A stretch of DNA of 7,503 nucleotides from Desulfobacteria bacterium (GCA_030145035.1 JAQYWL010000181.1:1-7503); one strand, 5' to 3'; positions 1 to 5,312 are shown, numbered from the stretch's first letter. Made by a program: numbers and translations. The notes: generated by a model not told the origin, from the sequence alone.

Positions 1-93
1 AATATGATGGAATTCTTATGTTGAGAAGTGTAATGCTTTGACTTGATCTAAGAGGCTGGAATTAAATAGGTTTCAGATTGGAGAGATTTATCT

Positions 94-121
94 ACTCTAC
101 ATAAAATGTTACTCTACATAA
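94..121. repeat. Direct repeat ACTCTACATAA x2
   Basis: ACTCTACATAA occurs at 94-104 and again at 111-121, perfectly conserved with a 17-bp period. Two units are not an array. They may be a small duplication or a dimeric protein-binding site. Confidence 0.6.
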
Positions 122-132
122 GTACGGATCTG

Positions 133-168
133 CGCGGGGGGTGCCGGGCAACCGGCATTCCTACCGCG
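133..168. repeat. Stable hairpin with GCAA tetraloop and 2-nt bulge
   Basis: CGCGG (133-137) pairs with CCGCG (164-168), and GGGGTGCCGG (138-147) pairs with CCGGCATTCC (152-161) with two G-U type pairs. The stem closes on the tetraloop GCAA (148-151), and an unpaired TA (162-163) bulges on the 3' side between the stems. On the plus strand the loop is a GNRA tetraloop; on the minus strand it reads TTGC. The design looks like a structured RNA domain rather than a terminator, since no T-run follows. It could be the relic of a retroelement RNA, which is inference. Confidence 0.6.
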
Positions 169-170
169 AC

Positions 171-243
171 CAACATTTAAAGTTATCAGTCATCAGCAAC
201 ATAAAGCAAGGCCCCCTAATAGCAACCTAAAGTTTAAATGTTG
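171..243. repeat. 11-bp perfect inverted repeat enclosing a direct repeat
   Basis: CAACATTTAAA (171-181) and TTTAAATGTTG (233-243) are perfect complements 51 bp apart. The interior carries AGCAACATAAAG (195-206) and AGCAACCTAAAG (221-232). The left arm begins three bases after the GCAA hairpin ends, so the structures may form one element of roughly 110 bp. Function unknown. Confidence 0.55.
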
Positions 244-264
244 AGAGCGTCCCCGTTCGGTCTC

Positions 265-600
265 CTATTTCCTCATCTGTTTCTCAAGTTCCATTCTTCG
301 GGTCTGAAGTTCATTCAATCTCTTTTTCAGATTGGCGATTTCCTTCTTGATCTTGCGAAGCTCTGTCTGTTTCTTGACGCTCGACAAACGATCCTTGCCA
401 AGCTCTTCGGCGATGTACTGCTCAAGCTGACTTCTCAAAAGTCTGAGATATGGATTTCCCCATATCGCCCCTTCTCGATATTCAAGTTTGCCGGCGCGTA
501 TGCCCTTCACAATGAAGTCTCGGTCTACTCCATATTCCTTCTTCGCCGTTACATCGCTAAGAGTTGCCCCTTTGCGATTCCACTCACCGTATTCCGCCAT
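265..600 (-). CDS. Hypothetical protein, possible HTH-like N-terminus with C-terminal coiled coil (111 aa)
   Basis: I do not recognise a named family. Residues 12-66 (TLSDVTAKKEYGVDRDFIVK, then IRAGKLEYREG and the conserved-looking GNPYLRLLRSQLEQYI) read like a small helical fold of the excisionase/MerR type, where an N-terminal helix pair would bind DNA. Residues 72-111 are a highly charged K/E/R/L segment (LRKIKKEIANLKKRLNELQT) with heptad spacing, predicting a coiled coil and so probable dimerisation. There is no signal peptide, membrane segment or catalytic motif. The ATG at 598-600 is preceded by only a weak purine stretch (AGAG). The gene lies 81 bp downstream of the 245-residue gene, with an attC-like palindrome between. 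A DNA-binding or adaptor role is inference; that it encodes a protein is fairly likely. Confidence 0.7.
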   Translation of the reverse strand: MAEYGEWNRKGATLSDVTAKKEYGVDRDFIVKGIRAGKLEYREGAIWGNPYLRLLRSQLEQYIAEELGKDRLSSVKKQTELRKIKKEIANLKKRLNELQTRRMELEKQMRK

Positions 601-614
601 GTTTTATCTCTGTG

Positions 615-678
615 ACCGAACGGAGCGCCTCACGGGCCGCGAGGTTACGAGCGGTCCTCGTGCAGGCGCAGGTTAGCT
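615..678 (-). repeat. attC-like imperfect palindrome between two genes
   Basis: Read on the minus strand, this 64-bp element starts with AGCTAAC and ends with GTTCGGT, each one mismatch from the integron R'' (RYYYAAC) and R' (GTTRRRY) boxes. Just inside, GCGCCT-G-CACG pairs with CGTGAGGCGC, a 10-bp stem interrupted by one unpaired G on the R'' side. An extrahelical base in that position is a hallmark of folded attC sites. It begins three bases after the stop codon of the gene at 682-1419, where a cassette's own attC would sit. The boxes are imperfect and no integrase is visible, so this is a candidate only. A terminator-like or other structured element is the alternative. Confidence 0.35.
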
Positions 679-681
679 AAA

Positions 682-1419
682 TCATTTTTTTGATCCGATG
701 ACGAGATTGTCCACGACTTTAAGAATAGAGGTGTCCCAAGGATATTCTTCCTTTCGCGCCATCCACTTTTCTGCCTTGGATTGAAATCCTGTGTCGCAAG
801 CAACTGGTATAAAGAATTCCGAGATGATTCCCTTCATAAGTTGCCATTCGTAATCCAAATCATTCTTTATAGTTGTGTTACCGCGTAAAAACCAAAGGGT
901 GTACTCACGATCAATAGGGGGGATGATGTTAGGCAACATGTGATGCATAACCTTGGAGTTTCCTACAAGGCTCGTTCCGCTAGCCATCACATTAATTTTC
1001 TGAAAAATCTCTTTTAGAAGTCCCCATTTCACCTCATTCATTTCGTGAAAATTAAATTTCTGCGCTTCAACAATTTTGTCTTGGAGAATTTCAGTGCTTC
1101 GTTGGAAAGTGAGGAAGCTTTGCATCTTGGACCCTCCTTTGCCCATTCTGTGCATTCCCCATGACGCAAGGGTTGCGTAAACGTATTCTAAGTGAGATAT
1201 TGACACCGGTGCTTGCCGTGTTTCGAGAGCGCGCTGATGAAAATAAAGGCTTGGGCCGCGAAAAGTTTCAGCCTTGTAGTAAGATTGATGATATTTTTCA
1301 GCGTTTATCAATATGTTTTTAACCTTATCATCATAGCTCATTACTTTGACGGAATGAGCTGTTCGCTTCACCGATATGTGTGCTTGCCTTGCTTGACTGT
1401 AAAGATCTGTTAGTTTCAT
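682..1419 (-). CDS. Hypothetical protein, uncharacterised family (245 aa)
   Basis: A complete, well-formed soluble protein of unknown function. The clearest blocks are FRGPSLYFHQRALE (53-66), ASWGMHRMGKGGSKM (85-99), LVGNSKVMHHMLPNIIPPID (151-170) followed by REYTLWFLRG, and WDTSILKVVDNLVIG (228-242). I recall similar blocks from uncharacterised proteins of accessory genomes but cannot name a family or an active site. The clustered H, K, D and E residues would fit an enzyme, possibly nucleic-acid-acting, which is inference. The start is fixed: TAA immediately precedes the ATG in frame. No good Shine-Dalgarno is visible, and the first 89 bp overlap the end of the upstream gene (1331-1621), so translational coupling is likely. 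An attC-like palindrome follows the stop. Confidence 0.8.
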   Translation of the reverse strand: MKLTDLYSQARQAHISVKRTAHSVKVMSYDDKVKNILINAEKYHQSYYKAETFRGPSLYFHQRALETRQAPVSISHLEYVYATLASWGMHRMGKGGSKMQSFLTFQRSTEILQDKIVEAQKFNFHEMNEVKWGLLKEIFQKINVMASGTSLVGNSKVMHHMLPNIIPPIDREYTLWFLRGNTTIKNDLDYEWQLMKGIISEFFIPVACDTGFQSKAEKWMARKEEYPWDTSILKVVDNLVIGSKK

Positions 1420-1621
1420 TTATCAAGGAAATTTTCATTGGCTTGAAGATCTTATCACAGAAAAATATTTCGCTCGTTCCGACGAGTGTATAAATTTGTG
1501 CTAAAATCGTATGATCTATATCCTTGTAATGCCCTTTTTCTACATTCCTAAGATGGGCCGGTGTTCCATATAGATCGGGATACCTCATTTTGATTTCGTC
1601 CCTTATTTCTTGCGGGGTCAC
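1331..1621 (-). CDS. Hypothetical protein overlapping the downstream gene, GTG start (96 aa)
   Basis: The N-terminal two thirds look like real protein: TPQEIRDEIKMRYPDLYGTP (2-21), then AHLRNVEKGHYKDIDHTILA and QIYTLVGTSEIFFCDKIFKP. The RNVEKGHYKDIDH block has the feel of a conserved small domain, but I cannot name it. The last 25-30 residues, rich in S, N and Q, lie in the 89-bp overlap with the 245-residue gene and look less conserved, so the natural C-terminus may have drifted. The frame is open upstream of the GTG for 13 codons (to a TAA near 1661), so the GTG choice is uncertain. The alternative is that this is the surviving 5' end of a longer gene fused or shifted relative to 682-1419. 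Small upstream partner plus larger overlapping gene is a layout seen in two-component accessory systems. Confidence 0.6.
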   Translation of the reverse strand: MTPQEIRDEIKMRYPDLYGTPAHLRNVEKGHYKDIDHTILAQIYTLVGTSEIFFCDKIFKPMKISLINETNRSLQSSKASTHIGEANSSFRQSNEL

Positions 1622-1649
1622 CGGAAGATCAGCAGATGCAACGATTTTT

Positions 1650-1802
1650 TTACAGCGTCTTTAAGTTTCGTTCGGATGGCTTATCAGCGCCCAGTAGTGG
1701 GGTGATGACCAGAATAGTCACGATCAAGATCGCTGGCGAGACATATCTCAATTTCTTTCGTCCTTTAATCGAAATTTTCCGTCTCAAGCAACGTATGTCC
1801 AC
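1650..1802 (-). CDS. Possible short membrane or signal-anchored peptide (50 aa; or 33 aa from TTG at 1751)
   Basis: The frame opens with GTG just after an in-frame TGA and ends in TAA, giving 50 codons. Residues 7-20 are strongly basic (RRKISIKGRKKLRY), followed by a hydrophobic span (VSPAILIVTILVITPLLGA, about 21-39) and a short polar tail. This is the pattern of a signal anchor or a signal peptide with LLGA/D as a possible cleavage site. An internal TTG at 1749-1751 is preceded by AAAGGA nine bases upstream, a better ribosome site than the GTG has, and would give a 33-residue product. It lies 22 bp after the radical SAM stop. It could be a truncated secretory gene, a small membrane protein or chance. 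Confidence 0.25.
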   Translation of the reverse strand: MDIRCLRRKISIKGRKKLRYVSPAILIVTILVITPLLGADKPSERNLKTL

Positions 1803-1824
1803 GCTTAAGCTTCAACCAGGCGGA

Positions 1825-3099
1825 TTAAGTCATCCAATGAGGTCGCTCGGCCATGCAATTCTTCACGGTTTCACGCAGCCAATCCTCAAGTTCCTTTACG
1901 ACGTAAAATCTGGGAAAAAGAAGATTGTCATCCGGTGTGATTACACCTTCACGGAGAGCGGTCTTGGCCAAGGCGGTCTCGGGGTAAATACGAATTCCTA
2001 TAGCGACTTTCACAGCCTCGAGTTGCAACGAGTCGGCAAAGGCGAGGCTTTCTTCTACTGACTCTTTGGTCTCACCTGGCCCGCCCAATAGCAAAAAACC
2101 CATTCGGCGGATGCCGTGGAGTGCGAGCATGTCAGAAGTTCGGCGGACCTCTTCGGGATCAAACCTTTTATTCATACCTAGTAGTATTCGCCTGGAACCA
2201 CTTTCAAATCCCAGAGCCACCTCTCTACAACCGGCCCTGGCCATCTCCTCGACCAAAGCTTTGTCAGTCTTTCCTGGGTAAAAGATACATCGCCAGGATA
2301 TTCCCAATTCCCTGGCAATCAGTGCACGGCAAATGTCTTTGGCGTAGGACAAAGGGATATTGAACGTGTTATCGGTGAAATAGAAACGCTCGAATCCAGC
2401 CTCAGCGTGCCCTGCGATCGAAGCGACGACCAGCTCAGGGGCGCGCTTGCGGATAATGCGACCTTCAATAGTCCCAGTGGAGCAATAGCTGCAGTTCATG
2501 GGACATCCCCGTCTGCTCTGAACAGGCATCCACAGCTCTGGATCCCTGGCAACAGAAGGCGACCATAAGTGAGCATCAGGGAGAGGTAACGAATCGAGTT
2601 TTCTTGCAAACCTTCTCTTACCCTGAACGACTCGGCCGGGGACATAAAGACCTGGTATGCCCCGAATATCGGCCCCCTTTTCCATGCGTGCCAACAGGGA
2701 CGGGAAGGCCATCTCTCCTTCCCCTTGAATGCCCATGTCTGCAGCCAAATATGCCAGAGCGCTCTCAGGGAATATGCTGTAGCCTGCACCACCCAGCACA
2801 ATACGGGCATCTGAAAACCCACGGCAATCAGCAATCACGTCCCTGACCTGATTCAACAAAAATCTAGGGTTTTCAATGTTCTGATCATCGATATTCCTCA
2901 CTGAAATACCGATCACATCGGGACCAAACCCCTCTATAGAGTCCTTGATAACCGAACGAGCGTCACTAACGCCCATGAGATCCACCAGTTCCGCCTCGTG
3001 GCCTGCATGACGCGCAGCCTCGGCCACACAACCCAATCCCAGGGGTATGATGGGCATATTGATAGGTTCCGTGTTAGCGGAGATCAGAAGGGCTCTCAT
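1825..3099 (-). CDS. B12-binding-type radical SAM protein (424 aa)
   Basis: Two-domain architecture typical of cobalamin-binding-type radical SAM enzymes. Residues 1-140 form a Rossmann-like N-terminal domain (IPLGLGCVAEAARHAGHEAE at 18-37, DVIGISVRN at 61-69, GEGE at 126-129). The radical SAM domain follows from about 190, with the CX3CX2C iron-sulfur motif RGCPMNCSYCS (Cys199, Cys203, Cys206). Supporting barrel motifs are FTDNTFN (241-247), GFESGS (297-302) and FLLLGGPGET (335-344). The canonical DxHxxG cobalamin ligand motif is absent, so B12 binding is doubtful. The substrate is unknown; the family includes methyltransferases and ring-forming enzymes. The ATG has AAGGA nine bases upstream. 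No tailoring or biosynthetic partner lies nearby, and a repeat element with a promoter-like sequence fills the 5' gap. Confidence 0.92.
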   Translation of the reverse strand: MRALLISANTEPINMPIIPLGLGCVAEAARHAGHEAELVDLMGVSDARSVIKDSIEGFGPDVIGISVRNIDDQNIENPRFLLNQVRDVIADCRGFSDARIVLGGAGYSIFPESALAYLAADMGIQGEGEMAFPSLLARMEKGADIRGIPGLYVPGRVVQGKRRFARKLDSLPLPDAHLWSPSVARDPELWMPVQSRRGCPMNCSYCSTGTIEGRIIRKRAPELVVASIAGHAEAGFERFYFTDNTFNIPLSYAKDICRALIARELGISWRCIFYPGKTDKALVEEMARAGCREVALGFESGSRRILLGMNKRFDPEEVRRTSDMLALHGIRRMGFLLLGGPGETKESVEESLAFADSLQLEAVKVAIGIRIYPETALAKTALREGVITPDDNLLFPRFYVVKELEDWLRETVKNCMAERPHWMT

Positions 3100-3165
3100 C
3101 GCTCTTGGTCCTTTTCCACATTCCTCAATTCACGTACACAGCTTACCAATACACAAGGAACTCTT

Positions 3166-3330
3166 GGGGACGTAGTTAACTTTTTAACTTAAGTTTACCC
3201 AACCAGCGAATATTTTTATAACCCATATCGATCTTGTACATCAAAGAATAGCTTTATTTGTTCAAACGCGCTACTGGGCAAACTTGTGGACAAAATCGTC
3301 CCAGAGTTATTTAACCAATTCAACAACCCC
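3166..3330. repeat. Diverged terminal-inverted-repeat element upstream of the radical SAM gene
   Basis: The left end (3166-3192, GGGGACGTAGTTAACT...) matches the left end of the element at 5210 in about 22 of 27 positions. The right end (3304-3330, GAGTTATTTAACC...CAACAACCCC) matches the right end of the copy at 6692-6721 in about 23 of 27 aligned positions with a 3-nt gap. The two ends are thus inverted relatives bounding a 165-bp unit, longer than the 96-103 bp copies and different inside. It also contains the short palindromes AGTTAA/TTAACT (3174-3179, 3184-3189) and AACTTAAGTT (3186-3195). Confidence 0.5.
3216..3244 (-). promoter_or_regulatory. Candidate promoter of the radical SAM gene
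   Basis: On the minus strand TTGATG (3239-3244) and TTATAA (3216-3221) are separated by exactly 17 bp, a fair sigma-70-type match, about 116 bp upstream of the radical SAM start and inside the repeat element. The evidence is sequence resemblance only. Confidence 0.3.
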
Positions 3331-3343
3331 AAAGTCGCCTGCT

Positions 3344-3364
3344 GAATGTTGAGACCTGACCCTA
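3344..3364 (-). repeat. 'GGGTCAGGTCTCAACATTC' tag
   Basis: On the minus strand this reads AGGGTCAGGTCTCAACATTC, one of four variants in the window of a GGGGTCA-beginning tag (others at 4019-4078, 4181-4203 and 6586-6606). I recall very similar tags around IS200-like/REP-associated transposases in proteobacterial genomes, which is unverified. It sits just after the stop of the 163-residue gene. Confidence 0.45.
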
Positions 3365-3384
3365 CCTGCGCAGTCATAATCTAG

Positions 3385-3876
3385 TCAAAAAGCGAAAAGT
3401 CCATCTGGCCTTGTCTTCTCGATCCCACGGGTTTGTGTTTCATATTGGCGAAGCAGAGCCGCAAACTGACAAAGGGAACCAGCAATCCGAGGGCAAATCC
3501 ACTTATCATTTTGATCTGAGCCTCTTGGAGTTGGTCCATCAGTGTCCCCAATAAGTTCAGATAGCTGCAAAATGAACTGAGAATCTGTAGTCTCCAGGGA
3601 CAAAGTAACGCGGCAATGAGCATGTTCTGTGAAGATTTTGCCTCCCTTTGATTTGACCAGTTGTTCAATTTCATGATTCATTGGCGAATTGGTCAAGTGC
3701 AAAAGAAACCGATCTAAACCTGTCACTTCGACATAAATGTGACAGGACATTGAACCCCCACCAGATTCCTTTACGTCGTCAACCCTAAAGAAATACTCCT
3801 TCGCAAAATACTTTGACTCCTTATTTGCAAAAGTAGGATAGGAATTAAGTAGGAATGTCTTTAATTCCAGAGACAT
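3385..3876 (-). CDS. Hypothetical protein (163 aa)
   Basis: I recognise no family. Residues 1-110 read as a plausible alternating beta/alpha soluble domain (KYFAKEYFFRVDD, SMSCHIYVEVTGLDRFLLHL, HAHCRVTLSLETTDSQFILQ). The final 50 residues (from about DGPTPRGSDQ) are less regular. There is no signal peptide or membrane span. An overlapping frame (3381-3674) is also open and ends four bases later, so a frameshift late in the gene cannot be excluded. The ATG at 3874-3876 has only a weak GGACGA upstream. It is isolated: the nucleotidyltransferase gene is 360 bp upstream and the radical SAM gene starts 285 bp downstream. The function cannot be inferred. Confidence 0.6.
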   Translation of the reverse strand: MSLELKTFLLNSYPTFANKESKYFAKEYFFRVDDVKESGGGSMSCHIYVEVTGLDRFLLHLTNSPMNHEIEQLVKSKGGKIFTEHAHCRVTLSLETTDSQFILQLSELIGDTDGPTPRGSDQNDKWICPRIAGSLCQFAALLRQYETQTRGIEKTRPDGLFAF

Positions 3877-3942
3877 TGCGTCGTCCGTCTTTATTATGGA
3901 GCCAACGCTAAAGTAGATAGTATAGGAATTTCCTTTTTTCGA

Positions 3943-3984
3943 GCGGCGAAGCCGCGTTATATAAAATCGCGAAGCGATTTTATA
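3943..3984. repeat. Two adjacent hairpins sharing a GAA loop
   Basis: GCGGC-GAA-GCCGC (3943-3955) is followed five bases later by TATAAAATCGC-GAA-GCGATTTTATA (3960-3984), an 11-bp perfect stem. Both close on GAA (TTC on the other strand). They lie in the gap upstream of the 163-residue gene. Neither is followed by a T-run, so they are not standard terminators. They look like REP-type palindromes. Confidence 0.6.
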
Positions 3985-4018
3985 ACTTGATGCTCATTAT
4001 GCTTCATAGGAAGACTTT

Positions 4019-4078
4019 GGGGTCAGAGCTACACTCTTGAATGGTGCCTATTCTTGTCAAGAGTGTAGCTCTGCCCCC
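4019..4078. repeat. Long inverted repeat with GGGGTCAGAGCTACACTC arms
   Basis: Left arm 4019-4040 (GGGGTCAGAGCTACACTC...) and right arm 4057-4078 (...GAGTGTAGCTCTGCCCCC) are complementary in 21 of 22 positions around a 16-bp loop. The arms carry the same GGGGTCAG core as the tags at 3344-3364, 4181-4203 and 6586-6606. The form is that of a very short MITE or a paired REP (BIME-like) unit. There is no coding content. Confidence 0.7.
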
Positions 4079-4149
4079 GATTTCTAGTTAATGCTCTGGC
4101 CATAATCAAACTGAAGCTTTTCTTGATGTGGTAATATTCGCAATCGATT

Positions 4150-4177
4150 ACTGTCCTCTCTACCAATTCAGGACAGT
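4150..4177. repeat. 8-bp perfect inverted repeat downstream of the nucleotidyltransferase gene
   Basis: ACTGTCCT (4150-4157) and AGGACAGT (4170-4177) form a perfect stem with a 12-nt loop, followed on the plus strand by TTT. The nearest upstream gene reads on the minus strand, where no U-run follows, so a terminator role for that gene is doubtful. Its position between gene end and tag suggests part of a repeat element. Confidence 0.45.
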
Positions 4178-4180
4178 TTT

Positions 4181-4203
4181 GTCAAATGTGTAGGCCTGAC
4201 ACC
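4181..4203 (-). repeat. 'GGTGTCAGGCCTACACATTT' tag
   Basis: On the minus strand this reads GGTGTCAGGCCTACACATTT, aligning with the arm of the inverted repeat at 4019-4078 and with the tag at 3344-3364 (shared core TCAG, CT and ACA). It is flanked by a perfect 12-bp tandem repeat CCTTGCTTTTTT (4202-4213, 4214-4225). Confidence 0.45.
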
Positions 4204-4225
4204 TTGCTTTTTTCCTTGCTTTTTT
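4202..4225. repeat. Tandem duplication of CCTTGCTTTTTT
   Basis: Two perfect adjacent copies of a 12-mer lie 12 bp from the stop codon of the nucleotidyltransferase gene. This is probably replication slippage. On the minus (coding) strand it is A-rich, so it is not a U-tract for that transcript. Confidence 0.7.
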
Positions 4226-4236
4226 CTGCTCTGTGA

Positions 4237-5049
4237 TCAGGTGCCATCCCATGCACTCTCTAACGTTTCCCGAAAGAGCGTGTTGAGTTCTTCGGGATCA
4301 TTTCCACCGGCTTGCTTTTCGGGGCTGGCGGTCTCTATCCGACTGAGTTCCGTCTCGATGAATTGGCTGATAGCTGGGATCGCTGGCCCCCTATCAAGTT
4401 CTTCACCCGCAGTTTTTTGTTCCAGCAGATCCTTAATACACTGCCTAATGTCTGGATCATCAACCATCGTCTCCACAAGAACATCGAATTCCATGGGTAC
4501 GACACCTCGACCAGCTTCGATCCATTTGATCGCGAGGAGTGGACGCAAAACATAGAAGTATTTTTTCACCCACACCACGTCGCCACGAAGGTACTCGCGG
4601 AAGTTACCCCGAGCCATATGAAGATAGTGATATATGCACGCGGCGGGCGCATAATAGTTAGGAAGAACAGAGCGCACCTTCGCGGCAAATCCGAGAGAAT
4701 CTACATAGATTATCGGTGAGTTGAGCCATTCTACAAGGGGCGGATTAGACTTGCGAAGCAGTCTTAGAGCCTTTCTTATGTCCCAGCCGCTAACATCGAT
4801 CGAGTTGTACAAGGGGCGTTCAATGACATCCCGTCGTTGCTCAAGGTCGATGGATAAGTACCAATCCTTCGGTCGAATATACACGAAACGCACGTCGTAG
4901 TCACTGTCACGAGAAGGGAAGCCCCATGCGCGGCTTCCAGACTCACAAGCAAACAGGACACGAACCTTCTCCGATGCCTCGATGTTGCTAAGCGACGACA
5001 TGATTTCAGTGTGGATATTTGAATTGATCATAGCGTGAATTCCAGGCAC
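4237..5049 (-). CDS. RlaP/YcgL-family nucleotidyltransferase (264-270 aa)
   Basis: A Pol-beta superfamily nucleotidyltransferase, COG3541/RlaP-like (Bacillus subtilis YcgL type). The signature FACESGSRAWGF (33-44) supplies the GS motif (Gly38-Ser39), and DSDYDVRFVY (48-57) the metal-binding Asp50 and Asp52. A later SIDVSGWDIRKALRLL block (83-98) probably gives the third carboxylate. SNPPLVEWLNSP (101-112) is also typical. Length fits the family. Members are thought to transfer a nucleotide to RNA or protein; RlaP was named for its link with RNA ligases, but none is here. The longest frame begins with GTG at 5049 without a ribosome site. ATG at 5031 (MINSN) has GGA ten bases upstream and is my preferred start. 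An attC-like palindrome abuts the 5' end. Confidence 0.9.
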   Translation of the reverse strand: MPGIHAMINSNIHTEIMSSLSNIEASEKVRVLFACESGSRAWGFPSRDSDYDVRFVYIRPKDWYLSIDLEQRRDVIERPLYNSIDVSGWDIRKALRLLRKSNPPLVEWLNSPIIYVDSLGFAAKVRSVLPNYYAPAACIYHYLHMARGNFREYLRGDVVWVKKYFYVLRPLLAIKWIEAGRGVVPMEFDVLVETMVDDPDIRQCIKDLLEQKTAGEELDRGPAIPAISQFIETELSRIETASPEKQAGGNDPEELNTLFRETLESAWDGT

Positions 5050-5123
5050 CTAACGTTGCCAGCCTAACAAACGAAGTCCGCCGCAGGCGGATTTGGGCGA
5101 CAGCTATTTGTGCCCCGTTATCT
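5048..5123 (-). repeat. attC-like palindrome upstream of the nucleotidyltransferase gene
   Basis: On the minus strand two perfect integron R'-type boxes (GTTRRRY) occur, GTTAGGC (5062-5068) and GTTAGGT (5048-5054), the second overlapping the first codon of the GTG reading. Upstream lies a hairpin, TCCGCC-GCA-GGCGGA (plus strand, 5077-5091), extendable by A-T and G-T pairs. The partner box AGATAAC (5117-5123) is poor. Gene starts directly after a GTTRRRY box are the usual picture in integron cassettes. The stem lacks the canonical L''/L' arrangement, so the case is weaker than at 615-678. Confidence 0.28.
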
Positions 5124-5190
5124 TCCGAGTCGACCTCCTTTGTTAACCAACTGAAAGTTCCGCACTTGTTAAACTCAAGTAGGCGAAAGA

Positions 5191-5216
5191 GTTTTAGGGG
5201 ACGGTTTTAGGGGACG
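5191..5216. repeat. Tandem duplication of GTTTTAGGGGACG
   Basis: Two perfect adjacent 13-bp units (5191-5203, 5204-5216). The second runs into the left terminus (GGGGACG) of the repeat element at 5210-5312, so the element's end has been duplicated once. Confidence 0.75.
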
Positions 5217-5312
5217 TTGTTGACTATGTTGACTTATTTCCCCTTTGCTCTCCTGAATAGTTGGCTCCATTCTATCTGTAACCGCAATTGAGTTATTCAA
5301 CATAGTCAACAA
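5210..5312. repeat. MITE-like element, copy 1, with perfect 16-bp terminal inverted repeats
   Basis: TTGTTGACTATGTTGA (5217-5232) and TCAACATAGTCAACAA (5297-5312) are perfect inverted repeats. The left end extends outward to GGGGACG (5210). The 89 bp at 5224-5312 match 6626-6714 in 84 positions with no gaps. To its right (minus-strand upstream) the sequence still encodes GDVGEILGK, similar to the end of the 64-residue protein but out of frame through an apparent 8-nt loss of ACGTCCCC. So either a MITE inserted next to a gene relic, or a gene 3' end was duplicated. There is no transposase. Confidence 0.8.

Larger units (their letters stand above)
1..264. other. Gene-free, repeat-rich region downstream of the 111-residue gene
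   Basis: I see no convincing gene here. The stretch holds three nested or adjacent structures, described separately: a 17-bp-spaced direct repeat (94-121), a strong hairpin with a GNRA-type tetraloop (133-168), and an 11-bp perfect inverted repeat (171-181 with 233-243) enclosing a 12-bp imperfect direct repeat (195-206 and 221-232, 11 of 12 identical). A plus-strand frame at 106-180 reads 24 codons ending TDLRGGCRATGIPTATNI. From memory this resembles tails of reverse-transcriptase or intron-associated reading frames, but that is an unverified recollection. No terminator with a U-run was found for the gene ending at 265. Confidence 0.6.

Noticed and set aside
133..168. Rho-independent terminator
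   Set aside because: The stem is strong but no T-run follows on either strand.
133..168. Group II intron domain V
   Set aside because: Has a GNRA loop and a 2-nt 3' bulge, but the upper stem is about 10 bp instead of 5 and the catalytic AGC triad is not in place.
238..615. Plus-strand frame of 125 codons opposite the 111-residue gene
   Set aside because: Fully antisense to a better gene; composition is that of a shadow frame and it has no ribosome site.
1636..2061. Plus-strand frame of 141 codons opposite the radical SAM 3' end
   Set aside because: Runs antisense across a certain gene and shows no recognisable domain.
2998..3192. Plus-strand frame ending GDVVNFLT
   Set aside because: Mostly antisense to the radical SAM 5' end; only its tail is of interest, as the reading through the repeat terminus.
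3381..3674. Overlapping minus-strand frame of 97 codons inside the 163-residue gene
   Set aside because: Starts internally with no ribosome site; the longer frame has more balanced composition. A late frameshift joining the two is possible but unsupported.
4019..4225. CRISPR array
   Set aside because: Tags are variant, inverted and irregularly spaced, without repeat-spacer periodicity or cas genes.
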